Below are positions 8,179-15,768 of a DNA stretch of 25,079 bases, piece by piece. Origin of the DNA: Albidovulum sp. (GTDB taxonomy: Bacteria; Pseudomonadota; Alphaproteobacteria; Rhodobacterales; Rhodobacteraceae); assembly GCA_030837785.1 (NCBI GenBank), contig JAUQYA010000156.1, positions 1 through 25,079 on the forward strand, read 5' to 3'. The stretch's first letter is position 1. Each line of letters opens with the position of its first letter. A program made the position numbers and the translations under genes. The notes beneath the pieces are model-generated. The model made no database searches and had not been told where the DNA came from. It saw only the letters and a list, made by a program, of their open reading frames with translations.

Positions 8179-9472
8179 CTACTCCGGCTGGGGCCGCGCG
8201 CTGCGCGCCAAGGGCGAGATCGCCCGCCCCGAACGCCGCCGTGCGCTCGACGACATCCTGGCGGAGGGGCTCGCCCCCGCCATCGGCATGCGCCGCAGCT
8301 ACGGCGACGCCGCGCTGAACGACGGCGGCCGCGTCGTCGACATGACACGGCTCGACCGGATGCTGTCCTTCGATCCGGCGACCGGGGTGCTGGAGGTCGA
8401 GGCCGGCGCGCGGGTGGGCGAGATCGCAGCCGCCTTCGGGCCGAAGGGCTGGCTGCCCGCGGTGGTGCCGGGCACGGGGTTCGCCACGGTGGGCGGCTGC
8501 ATCGGCCAGGATGTGCACGGTAAAAACCACCACCATGCCGGATCCTTCTGCCAGCATGTCGCCGGATTCACCCTGATCACCGCTGCGGGGCCGGTGGAGG
8601 TCACCCCCGAGGCAACGCCCGACCTCTTTCGCGCCACCGCCGGGGGGCTTGGCCAGACCGGCATCATCACGCGGGCGAAGCTGAGGCTTCATCCCTGCAA
8701 GGGCGACGTGATGGTGGTGACCGAACGGCGGGTCGAGGACTGGGACGAGCACATCGCCCGCCTCGACGCCTCCGAGGCGACCTATACCGTCGGCTGGATC
8801 GACGCGACCGCGACCGGCGCGGGGCTCGGCCGCGGCATCCTCGAGGAGGGCGAGACCGGATCGGGCCTGATGCCGAAGCGGGTGCGAAACCGCAAGGTGC
8901 CGCTCGACGCGCCACGGTTCGCGCTGGCCGGGCCGGTGGTGCGCGCTTTCAATGCCGCCTACTTCCGCCGGGTTCCGGCCTCGGGGCGCACCACCGTCAA
9001 GCCGATCGGCGACTTCTTCTTCCCGCTCGACAAGATCCACGACTGGAACCGGCTTTACGGCAAGCGGGGCTTTCACCAGTTCCAGTGCGTCGTGCCGCTG
9101 GAGGCGGCGCCGGCGCTGCGCACCATGCTGGAAACCATCGCCACCTCGGGCCTCGCCTCGCCGCTCGCGGTGCTCAAGCGCATGGGGCCGGGCCGCGCGG
9201 GTGACCTGAGTTTCCCGATGGAGGGCTACACGCTCGCCGTCGACTTCCCCAATCGGGCCGAGGCCCGCGAGCTGATCCGCCGGCTCGAGGATCGCGCCGC
9301 GGACGCGGGCGGGCGGCTCTATTTCGCCAAGGACAGCCTGGCACAGGGGACCGCGATCCGGGCGATGTATCCCGACCTGCCCCACTGGCAGGCGCAGGTG
9401 GAGAAGGCAGATCCCGCCGCCGCGCTGTCGACCGGTCTCGTCCGCCGCCTCAGCCTCAGGAGCACACGATGA
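8159..9472 (+). CDS. DprE1-like FAD-dependent oxidoreductase
   Basis: Resembles decaprenylphosphoryl-beta-D-ribose 2'-oxidase (DprE1), which oxidises the 2'-hydroxyl of lipid-linked ribose as the first half of its epimerisation to arabinose. The 437-residue protein has the FAD-binding PCMH-type region at about residues 30-190, with MRRSYGDAALNDGG, VVPGTGFATVGG and HGKNHHHAGSF (from His120), almost the same as the mycobacterial motif. The C-terminal part is the substrate and cap domain (KRMGPG, DFPNRAEA). It overlaps the upstream membrane gene by 20 bases and the downstream SDR by 4 (ATGA). Other vanillyl-alcohol-oxidase-type enzymes are possible, but the HGKNHH motif and SDR partner favour DprE1. 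Confidence 0.86.
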   Translation: MLWKTADYSGWGRALRAKGEIARPERRRALDDILAEGLAPAIGMRRSYGDAALNDGGRVVDMTRLDRMLSFDPATGVLEVEAGARVGEIAAAFGPKGWLPAVVPGTGFATVGGCIGQDVHGKNHHHAGSFCQHVAGFTLITAAGPVEVTPEATPDLFRATAGGLGQTGIITRAKLRLHPCKGDVMVVTERRVEDWDEHIARLDASEATYTVGWIDATATGAGLGRGILEEGETGSGLMPKRVRNRKVPLDAPRFALAGPVVRAFNAAYFRRVPASGRTTVKPIGDFFFPLDKIHDWNRLYGKRGFHQFQCVVPLEAAPALRTMLETIATSGLASPLAVLKRMGPGRAGDLSFPMEGYTLAVDFPNRAEARELIRRLEDRAADAGGRLYFAKDSLAQGTAIRAMYPDLPHWQAQVEKADPAAALSTGLVRRLSLRSTR

Positions 9473-10206
9473 ACTCGACCTGGATCATCCTCGGCGCGAC
9501 CTCGTCGATGGCGCGCGCCTTCGCCCGGGCCGTGGCGGCCGAGGGCGCCGGCGTGCTTCTTGCCGGACGCGACGGCGACGAGCTTGCGGCCCTTGCCGCA
9601 GATTGCCGGCTGCGCGGGGCGAGGCTGGCCGAAGCGGTCGCCTTCGATGCCCGCGACGCGGCGACCTTCGGCCCGCTCCTCGACCGGCTTGAGGCGGAGG
9701 AGGGCGAGGTCAACGCCGCCGTCTTCGTCGGCTCGATGCCCGAACAGGCCGCGATCGACCGCGAGCCTGCGCTGATCGACGGGGTGGTTGCCGACAGCCT
9801 CACCGGCCCGGCCCGCTTCCTCCAGATGCTGGCGCCGGTGATGGAGGCGCGCGGCGGCGGCACGGTTGTCGGCGTCGGATCGGTCGCGGGCGATCGCGGC
9901 CGGCTTGGCAACTACGTCTACGGTGCGGCCAAGGCGGGGTTCGCCACCTATCTCTCCGGCCTCAGGAACCGGCTCACCCGCGCGGGCGGCCATGTGGTGA
10001 CGGTGAAGCCCGGCTTCGTCGACACCGCGATGACCTGGGGCCTGCCCGGCCTCTTCCTCGTGGCCAGCCCCGAGGCGGTGGCGGCAGACCTGCTGAAGGC
10101 CGTGCGAAAGAAGCGCAACGTCATCTACACGCCCTTCTTCTGGCGCTGGATCATGCTGATCATCCGCCACATCCCCGAGCCGGTGTTCAAGAAGATGAAG
10201 ATCTGA
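9469..10206 (+). CDS. DprE2-like SDR oxidoreductase
   Basis: Short-chain dehydrogenase expected to reduce the 2'-keto lipid-linked sugar made by the DprE1-like enzyme, giving the arabinose epimer with NAD(P)H. The 245-residue protein shows the nucleotide motif ILGATSSMARAFA (residues 7-19) and the catalytic set Ser138, Tyr151 and Lys155 (YGAAK). The C-terminus has an amphipathic, hydrophobic stretch (FFWRWIMLIIRHIPEPVFKKMKI) likely to hold it at the membrane next to its lipid substrate. Its start overlaps the upstream stop by ATGA, indicating coupled translation. Its 3' end overlaps the convergent LysR gene by 20 bases. Confidence 0.86.
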   Translation: MNSTWIILGATSSMARAFARAVAAEGAGVLLAGRDGDELAALAADCRLRGARLAEAVAFDARDAATFGPLLDRLEAEEGEVNAAVFVGSMPEQAAIDREPALIDGVVADSLTGPARFLQMLAPVMEARGGGTVVGVGSVAGDRGRLGNYVYGAAKAGFATYLSGLRNRLTRAGGHVVTVKPGFVDTAMTWGLPGLFLVASPEAVAADLLKAVRKKRNVIYTPFFWRWIMLIIRHIPEPVFKKMKI

Positions 10207-11143
10207 CGTCGCCCGCGGGTCCGTCGGCCGGGCCGCCGCGCATCCCGAGGCTCCGCATCTCGCCCAGAAGCCAGTCGCGGAAGGCGCGCACGGCCGGCGC
10301 GTTGCGCCGCCGTTCCGGATAGACCAGCCAGATCGAGATCGCATCCTCGGCGAGGATGCCGAAGGGCTGGATCAGTTCGTCGCGGGCAAGCTGGTCGAGG
10401 AAGTAGACCGGCGTCAGGAGCCCGGCCCCCTGACCGGCGATTACCGCCTGCGCGGCGAGCAACTGGGTGCCGAGATAGCTGCGCGCGCCTTTCACCGAGG
10501 TCGGAGCCATCGCCCCGGCGGTGGCGAACCATTGCGCCCAGCCCGGGTCGTCGGGATCGACCAGCGGCAGGTCGCTGAGCGCTGCCGGCGTCGCGGGCAG
10601 CCCGTGGCGGGCGACGAAGGACGGGCTCAGCATCGGCGTGTAGCGGACCGGCATCAGGAAGTCGGCCCTCAGCCCCGGCCACTCGCCGAGCCCGGCGCGG
10701 ATCGCCACGCTCGCCTCGCCGGCCAGCAGGTCCGCCAGCCGGTGATCGACCTCGACCCGGGTGGTGACCTCGGGATGGGCAATCTGGAAATGGCCGAGCC
10801 GCGGCGCCAGCAGATGCGCTGCGAAGGTGGCGAGGGCGCTGATGACCAGCGTCTCGTCGCCCTGGTGGCGCGCCTCGGCGAAGGCCTGGCGGAGTATCTC
10901 CAGCGCCTCGCCTGCCCGCTCGGCGAGCCGCGCACCGTCGGCCGTGAGAGTGACGCCGCGCGGCCGGCGGCGGAACAGCGGCACGCCGACGCGGTCCTCC
11001 AAAAGGCGGATCTGGTAGCTGACCGCCGCCTGGGTCATGCCCAGTTCCTCGCCCGCGCGGGTGAAGCTCTGGTGCCGGGCGGCGGCTTCGAAGGCACGGA
11101 TGGCGGCCAGCGGCGGCAGCGGCTGGGGAACGGATGAAGGCAT
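10187..11143 (-). CDS. LysR-family transcriptional regulator (GcvA-like)
   Basis: A 318-residue DNA-binding regulator with the N-terminal LysR winged helix (residues about 9-68: FEAAARHQSFTRAGEELGMTQAAVSYQIRLLEDRVGVPLFRR) and a C-terminal periplasmic-binding-protein-like effector domain. The opening LPPLAAIRAFEAAARH is typical of the GcvA branch. AAGGAAG lies just before the ATG. It is divergent from a DUF1127-like small protein across a 96-bp gap, the usual place for a LysR operator, so autoregulation and control of the small gene are plausible. The effector is unknown. Confidence 0.93.
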   Translation of the reverse strand: MPSSVPQPLPPLAAIRAFEAAARHQSFTRAGEELGMTQAAVSYQIRLLEDRVGVPLFRRRPRGVTLTADGARLAERAGEALEILRQAFAEARHQGDETLVISALATFAAHLLAPRLGHFQIAHPEVTTRVEVDHRLADLLAGEASVAIRAGLGEWPGLRADFLMPVRYTPMLSPSFVARHGLPATPAALSDLPLVDPDDPGWAQWFATAGAMAPTSVKGARSYLGTQLLAAQAVIAGQGAGLLTPVYFLDQLARDELIQPFGILAEDAISIWLVYPERRRNAPAVRAFRDWLLGEMRSLGMRGGPADGPAGDVRSSSS

Positions 11144-11157
11144 AGAACTTCCTTATG

Positions 11158-11204
11158 CCTGACCGCAGAGGTTCGATTGGTCCTCGCGGCGGGACTCGGT
11201 CAGG
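11158..11204. promoter_or_regulatory. Inverted repeat in the LysR/DUF1127 divergent region
   Basis: CCTGACCG (11158-11165) is matched by CGGTCAGG (11197-11204) with a 31-base spacer, inside the only intergenic gap shared by the two divergent genes. The spacing is longer than a classical T-N11-A LysR site, but tetramers often contact two half-sites a few turns apart. Confidence 0.35.
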
Positions 11205-11239
11205 ATGATCTTCAAGGAACCCGTCCCAGGAGACAAGCC

Positions 11240-11410
11240 ATGCTGACCCCAGCACTGCCCGTCAGGGCAACGAAATCGCTTTGGAACCGGCTTTTCCGCC
11301 GCAAGCCCGTGCCCCCGGGCAACCTCCGGGAAATCAAGCGGCAGCTGCGCGTCGATCTCGCCCATATGCCGGAATATCTTCGGCGCGACATGGGCCTGTT
11401 TGATGACTGA
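11240..11410 (+). CDS. DUF1127-like small basic protein
   Basis: A 56-residue protein (MLTPALPVRATKSLWNRLFRRKPVPP onward) with a strong AGGAGA 7 bases before the ATG at 11240. The C-terminal half, LREIKRQLRVDLAHMPEYLRRDMGLFDD, resembles the short Arg-rich helix ending in (R/K)D(I/M)GL seen in DUF1127 proteins. Some DUF1127 proteins in other alphaproteobacteria affect RNA turnover and phosphate or stress physiology; whether this one does is unknown. It is divergent from the LysR gene. A 12-bp tandem array starts soon after its stop. Confidence 0.65.
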   Translation: MLTPALPVRATKSLWNRLFRRKPVPPGNLREIKRQLRVDLAHMPEYLRRDMGLFDD

Positions 11411-11427
11411 TGCCCGCCGCCACCGGC

Positions 11428-11487
11428 GGCAGCGTCACCGGCAGCGTCACCGGCAGCGTCACCGTCAGCGTCACCGGCAGCCTCAGC
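11428..11487. repeat. 12-bp tandem repeat, five units
   Basis: Units GGCAGCGTCACC (11428, 11440, 11452), GTCAGCGTCACC (11464) and GGCAGCCTCAGC (11476) run without gaps. They fill nearly all of the gap between the convergent DUF1127-like gene and meaB, and the meaB stop codon (11483-11485) lies in the last unit. Confidence 0.9.
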
Positions 11488-12457
11488 GGCGGCCGAGGTC
11501 GCCCAGAAGCTCGGTTGCCGCCTGCGAGGGCGGCCGGCCGGCCTCGACCTCGTCGCCGAGGAGCGCCATCCGTTCCCGGATCGCCGGATCGTCGGTCAGC
11601 CGCGCCAGAAGCCCCTGGCGCACCTCCTCCTCGAACCAGTGGCGCGCCTGCTCGGCCCGGCGGGCATCGAAATGCCCGGTCTCGCGGCGCCAGGCGGCCA
11701 GCGCCTGCATCTCCTCCCAGGCCTCGGCAAGCCCGGTCTCCTCGGCGGCGGAGACGCAGAGCGCCTTGGGAAAGCCCTCCGGGTCCTGCGGCCGCTTGCG
11801 CAGCAGCCGGAGCGCCCCGGCATAGTCGGCGCGGGTGCGCCGGGCCGCAGCCGTCAACTCGCCATCCGCCTTGTTGACGAGGATGAGGTCGGCCATCTCC
11901 ATGATGCCGCGCTTGACGCCCTGCAACTCGTCGCCCCCCGCCGGGGCGAGGAGCAGCACGAAGAGGTCGGCCATTTCGGCCACCATCACCTCCGACTGGC
12001 CGACGCCCACCGTCTCGATCAGCACCACGTCAAAACCGGCCGCCTCGCACAGCACCACCGCCTCGCGGGTGCGGCGGGCGACGCCGCCCATCTGTGCCTG
12101 GCTCGGCGACGGGCGGATGAAGGCCCGGGGGTCGCGCGACAGCCGCTCCATCCGGGTCTTGTCGCCGAGGATCGACCCGCCCGAGCGGGCCGAGGACGGA
12201 TCGACCGCAAGCACCGCGACGCGCATCCCCTGCCCCGTCAGCATCTTGCCGAAGGCCTCGATGAAGCTCGACTTGCCCACCCCCGGCGTGCCGGAAAGCC
12301 CGATCCTCAGTGCCTGCCGCCCGCTCCCGAGCGCCTCCAGAAGCTCCACCGCCTGGGCCCGGTGGTCGGTGCGCGCGCTTTCGACAAGCGTGATCGCGCG
12401 CGCCAGCGCCCGGCGGTCACCCGCGGCCACGCGCCCGGCAAGCTCGTTCATGTCCAT
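11483..12457 (-). CDS. meaB: Methylmalonyl-CoA mutase-associated GTPase MeaB
   Basis: G3E-type GTPase chaperone that protects and reloads adenosylcobalamin in methylmalonyl-CoA mutase or a related mutase; cytoplasmic. The 324-residue protein has the P-loop GTPGVGKSS (residues 56-64), VDPSSARSGGSILGDKTRM, the switch-like ETVGVGQSE (148-156) and NKAD (195-198), with the usual C-terminal dimerisation helices. Start chosen at the ATG at 12457 (MDMNELAG); a second ATG two codons on is also possible. No clear ribosome-binding site is visible for either. The partner mutase is not in this window. The gene end coincides with a 12-bp tandem array. Confidence 0.93.
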   Translation of the reverse strand: MDMNELAGRVAAGDRRALARAITLVESARTDHRAQAVELLEALGSGRQALRIGLSGTPGVGKSSFIEAFGKMLTGQGMRVAVLAVDPSSARSGGSILGDKTRMERLSRDPRAFIRPSPSQAQMGGVARRTREAVVLCEAAGFDVVLIETVGVGQSEVMVAEMADLFVLLLAPAGGDELQGVKRGIMEMADLILVNKADGELTAAARRTRADYAGALRLLRKRPQDPEGFPKALCVSAAEETGLAEAWEEMQALAAWRRETGHFDARRAEQARHWFEEEVRQGLLARLTDDPAIRERMALLGDEVEAGRPPSQAATELLGDLGRR

Positions 12458-12578
12458 GTTACGCAAGTGGCGGCCTTTCGCTGGGCAAACAGGGAAGTGA
12501 GTTGACCTCCCGGCGGTTTTTCTGCCTGCTTCGGCGGGCCGATGTCCAGAGCAGAGGCGAGAAAGTGCGAGCAGTGCC

Positions 12579-13304
12579 ATGACGATCCTTCCCCGTATCG
12601 CCGCCACCCTGGCGGTCGTCTTCGCCGCTGGCGGCGCCACCGCCGACCAGCAGGACAGCGCCGTTTTCGACCTCACGCTGCGGGGTCTCTACACCGGCAC
12701 GCTCTCGGTCGCGGGGGCAATCGAGGGGAAAGGCTATTCCGCATCCGGCGTGCTGAAAAGCGGCGGGCTCGTCGCCCTTGTCCGCAAGGTGCGCTATGAC
12801 GCGCGCGCCAGCGGCAGCCATTCGAACGGACGGTTCACCCCCACGCGCTACGAGGAGGACGCCGACACCGGCAAGCGCCAGTCGCAGTCGGTGATGGACT
12901 ACCGGGCGGGCGTGCCGCAGGTGAAGGTCTACACCCCGCCGAAGCCGCCGCGCCCGGGCGATCTCGACCCGGCGACGCAGGGCGGCACCGTGGATCCGCT
13001 GACGGCGGCCTATGCCGCGCTGCGCGACGTGGCACCGGCAGAGGCGTGCCGGCTGAAACTCGTGATGTTCGACGGGCGGCGGCGCAGCCAGGTGGTGCTG
13101 ACCGATCCGAAGCCCGCAGCCGGCGGCGGGCTGACCTGCACCGGCGAATACCGCCGCCTCGAAGGGTTTTCCGCCGAGGAGATGGCGGACAAGAGCCGCT
13201 TCCCCTTCACCATGACCTATGCGCCGCTGCCCGACGGCCGCCTGCGGGTCATGGAGATTTCGATGGACACGATCTATGGCAAAGGCCGGCTCACTCGGCG
13301 ATAA
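12579..13304 (+). CDS. DUF3108-type periplasmic protein
   Basis: A 241-residue protein with a Sec signal peptide (residues 1-22, ending GGATADQ). The body is beta-rich and resembles DUF3108: FDLTLRGLYTGTLSVAGAIEGKGYSASGVLKSGGL, then VRKVRYDARASGSH, and a late MEISMDTIYGKGRL. DUF3108 proteins are envelope proteins without a settled biochemical role. It is divergent from meaB. Its last 29 bases overlap the chosen hrpB start, so the two are probably co-transcribed. No strong ribosome-binding site is seen. Confidence 0.78.
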   Translation: MTILPRIAATLAVVFAAGGATADQQDSAVFDLTLRGLYTGTLSVAGAIEGKGYSASGVLKSGGLVALVRKVRYDARASGSHSNGRFTPTRYEEDADTGKRQSQSVMDYRAGVPQVKVYTPPKPPRPGDLDPATQGGTVDPLTAAYAALRDVAPAEACRLKLVMFDGRRRSQVVLTDPKPAAGGGLTCTGEYRRLEGFSAEEMADKSRFPFTMTYAPLPDGRLRVMEISMDTIYGKGRLTRR

Positions 13305-15765
13305 GCCGGATGTGTTGGACCGGTTGCCGATAGACGAGGCGCTCCCCGCGCTGGTCGCCGCGCTGAAGGGCGCGGGCCGCGCGGTATTGCAGGCGCCGCC
13401 GGGTGCGGGCAAGACCACGCGGGTGCCGCTGGCGCTGCTGGAGGCGGGGCTGGTGCCGGACCGCATCGTCATGCTGGAGCCGCGCCGGCTTGCCGCCCGC
13501 GCCGCCGCCGAGCGCATGGCCGAGACGCTGGGAGAGCCGGTGGGCCGGACCGTCGGCTACCGCATCCGCGGCGAGGCGAAGCTGTCTCCCGCCACCCGGA
13601 TCGAGGTCGTGACCGAAGGCATCCTCACGCGGATGTTGCAGTCCGACCCCGGGCTTTCCGGCATCGGCGCGGTGATCTTCGACGAGTTCCACGAACGCTC
13701 GCTGAACGCCGACCTCGGCCTCGCGCTCGCCTGGGAGGTGCGCCAGGCGCTGCGCCCCGACCTTGTCATCCTCGTGATGTCGGCGACGCTCGACGCCGGC
13801 CCCGTCGCGGCGATGCTCGACGCGGCCCCCGTGATCACCTCCGCGGGCCGCGCCTTCCCGGTGGAAACCCGCTGGCTGGCGCGCCCCGCCGATCCCTCGA
13901 TGCGCTTCGTTGGGCGGGTGGCGAACCTCGTCCGGCAGGCCGTGGAGGAGACCGGGGGCGGCGTGCTCGTCTTCCTGCCCGGCGAGGGCGAGATCCGCCG
14001 GGTGGAGGCGCTCCTGTCCGGGCACCTGCCCGCCGACTGCGCCCTCCGCCCGCTGTTCGGCGCGATGGACTTCGCCGCCCAGCGCGCGGCGATCGCACCC
14101 GTACGGGAGGGGCGCAAGGTCGTGCTCGCCACCTCGATCGCGGAAACCTCGCTGACGATCGAGGACATCCGCGTGGTGGTGGACGCGGGCCGGGCGCGGC
14201 GGGCGCGGTTCGACCCGGCCTCGGGCATGGCGCGGCTTGTGACCGAGCGGGTGACGCGGGCCGAGGCCGAACAGCGGCGCGGCCGCGCCGGCCGGGTGGC
14301 GGAAGGCACCTGCTACCGGATGTGGACGAAGGGCGAGGATGGCGGGCTTGCCCCCTTCCCCGAGCCCGAGATCGCCGCCGCCGACCTTGCCGGCCTCGCG
14401 CTCGAACTCGCACTCTGGGGCTCGGACGGGGCCGACCTCGCCTTCCTCACCCCGCCCCCCGCCCCCGCCCTGGCAGAGGCGCGGGCGCTTCTTCACGGGC
14501 TCGGCGCACTCGATCCGCAGGGCCGGATCACCGCGCACGGCCGGGCGCTGGCGGCCCTGCCGCTGCATCCGCGGCTCGGCCACATGCTGGTGACGGCGGG
14601 GCCTGAGGCTGCGGTGCTGGCGGCCCTCCTTGCCGAGCGGGACCCGTTGCGCGGCGCCCCTGCCGATCTCGGCCTGCGCCTCGCCGCGATCCGCGACCCG
14701 AAGCGCCATGAGGCCGAACACCCCGACCGGGTGGACCGCGCAACGGTCGAGCGCATCCGCGCCGAGGCGAAACGCCTGTCCCGGATGGTCGGGCCGGTTG
14801 CCGAAGGTTTCACGCCGGCCGAGATGGCGGCGCTCGCCTATCCCGACCGCATCGGGCTGCGCCGCCAGGGCGAGGCGGCGCGCTATGTGCTGTCGGGCGG
14901 CAAGGGCGCGGTGGTGGCCGAGGGCGATCCGCTCGGCCGCGACAGGCTCGTCGTCGCCACCGACCTCGACGGCGACCCGCGCGAGGCCCGCGTCAGGCAG
15001 GGGATCGCCTTTGCCGAAGCCTCGCTCCGCCGGCTCTTCGCGCCCGCGATCGGCTGGCGGGAAGTGGCCGAATGGTCGCGCCGCGAGGGCCGGGTGATCG
15101 CCCGGCAACAGGAACGCCTCGACGCGCTGGTGCTTGCCGATCGGCCCTGGCCCGACGCCCCGCCGCAGGCGCTCGCCCGGGCCGCGCTCGACGGCCTGCG
15201 CCAGACCGGCCTTCCCTGGAGCGACACCGCCCGGCGGCTTCGCGCCCGCATCGCGCTTCTGAAGGCGCAGGGCGCAGACATGCCAGATGTGTCTGACGAG
15301 GCCCTTCTGGCGCGCGCCGGGGACTGGCTCCTGCCCCATCTCGCGGGCCGGCGGACCGAGGCCGACCTTCGCGCCCTCGACCTCGCCGGGCCCCTGCGCC
15401 AATCGCTCTCGTGGGAGCAGCAGCAGGCACTCGACCACCTCGCGCCGGCGCATTTCACCACCCCCCTCGGCCGCCAGGTGGCGATCGACTACGAGGGCGA
15501 TCACCCGTCGATTTCCCTGCGCCTTCAAGAGCTTTTCGGCGTGACCTCGCACCCCGTCGTAGGTCCGCGCAGGCTGCCGCTCAGGATCACGCTCCTGTCG
15601 CCGGCGAACCGCCCGGTCCAGACCACGCTCGACCTGCCGGGGTTCTGGGCGACGAGCTATGCCGATGTGCGCAAGGAGATGCGCGGGCAGTATCCCCGCC
15701 ACCCCTGGCCCGAAGACCCGACCGCGCACCAGCCAACACTCCGCGCCAAGCCGCGCGGCACGTGA
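13276..15765 (+). CDS. hrpB: ATP-dependent RNA helicase HrpB
   Basis: DEAH-type helicase of the HrpA/HrpB group. The 829-residue protein has Walker A APPGAGKTT (residues 40-48), the DEFHER box, motif III SATL, TSIAETSLTI and motif VI QRRGRAGR. These are followed by the HA2/ratchet region and the HrpB-specific C-terminal domain (ISLRLQELFGVTSHP, LPGFWATSYADVRKEMRGQYPRHPWPEDP). The ATG at 13276 is used because it couples to the upstream DUF3108 gene. GTG at 13312 is an alternative, closer to where HrpB similarity starts (LPIDEALPALVAAL). Neither has a convincing ribosome-binding site. Its role in most bacteria is poorly defined, with mRNA processing the main suggestion. The stop is 3 bases from the convergent methyltransferase stop. 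Confidence 0.94.
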   Translation: MAKAGSLGDKPDVLDRLPIDEALPALVAALKGAGRAVLQAPPGAGKTTRVPLALLEAGLVPDRIVMLEPRRLAARAAAERMAETLGEPVGRTVGYRIRGEAKLSPATRIEVVTEGILTRMLQSDPGLSGIGAVIFDEFHERSLNADLGLALAWEVRQALRPDLVILVMSATLDAGPVAAMLDAAPVITSAGRAFPVETRWLARPADPSMRFVGRVANLVRQAVEETGGGVLVFLPGEGEIRRVEALLSGHLPADCALRPLFGAMDFAAQRAAIAPVREGRKVVLATSIAETSLTIEDIRVVVDAGRARRARFDPASGMARLVTERVTRAEAEQRRGRAGRVAEGTCYRMWTKGEDGGLAPFPEPEIAAADLAGLALELALWGSDGADLAFLTPPPAPALAEARALLHGLGALDPQGRITAHGRALAALPLHPRLGHMLVTAGPEAAVLAALLAERDPLRGAPADLGLRLAAIRDPKRHEAEHPDRVDRATVERIRAEAKRLSRMVGPVAEGFTPAEMAALAYPDRIGLRRQGEAARYVLSGGKGAVVAEGDPLGRDRLVVATDLDGDPREARVRQGIAFAEASLRRLFAPAIGWREVAEWSRREGRVIARQQERLDALVLADRPWPDAPPQALARAALDGLRQTGLPWSDTARRLRARIALLKAQGADMPDVSDEALLARAGDWLLPHLAGRRTEADLRALDLAGPLRQSLSWEQQQALDHLAPAHFTTPLGRQVAIDYEGDHPSISLRLQELFGVTSHPVVGPRRLPLRITLLSPANRPVQTTLDLPGFWATSYADVRKEMRGQYPRHPWPEDPTAHQPTLRAKPRGT

Positions 15766-15768
15766 TCC

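Noticed and set aside
10187..10206. 20-bp overlap of the convergent SDR and LysR genes as a regulatory antisense device
   Set aside because: Short 3' overlaps are common in compact genomes and nothing in the overlap shows structure.
11428..11487. Repeat arrays considered as a small CRISPR
   Set aside because: Units are directly adjacent without spacers, only 10-15 bp long, and no cas gene is present.
11410..11877. Plus-strand frame starting in a TGATG overlap with the DUF1127-like stop and encoding Gly-Ser-Val-Thr repeats
   Set aside because: After the repeat it is only the antisense of meaB, Arg/Pro-rich and without domain features. There is no ribosome-binding site beyond the overlap.
13291..15729. 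812-codon open frame on the minus strand opposite hrpB
   Set aside because: Mirror frame of hrpB with no recognisable motif and no ribosome-binding site.
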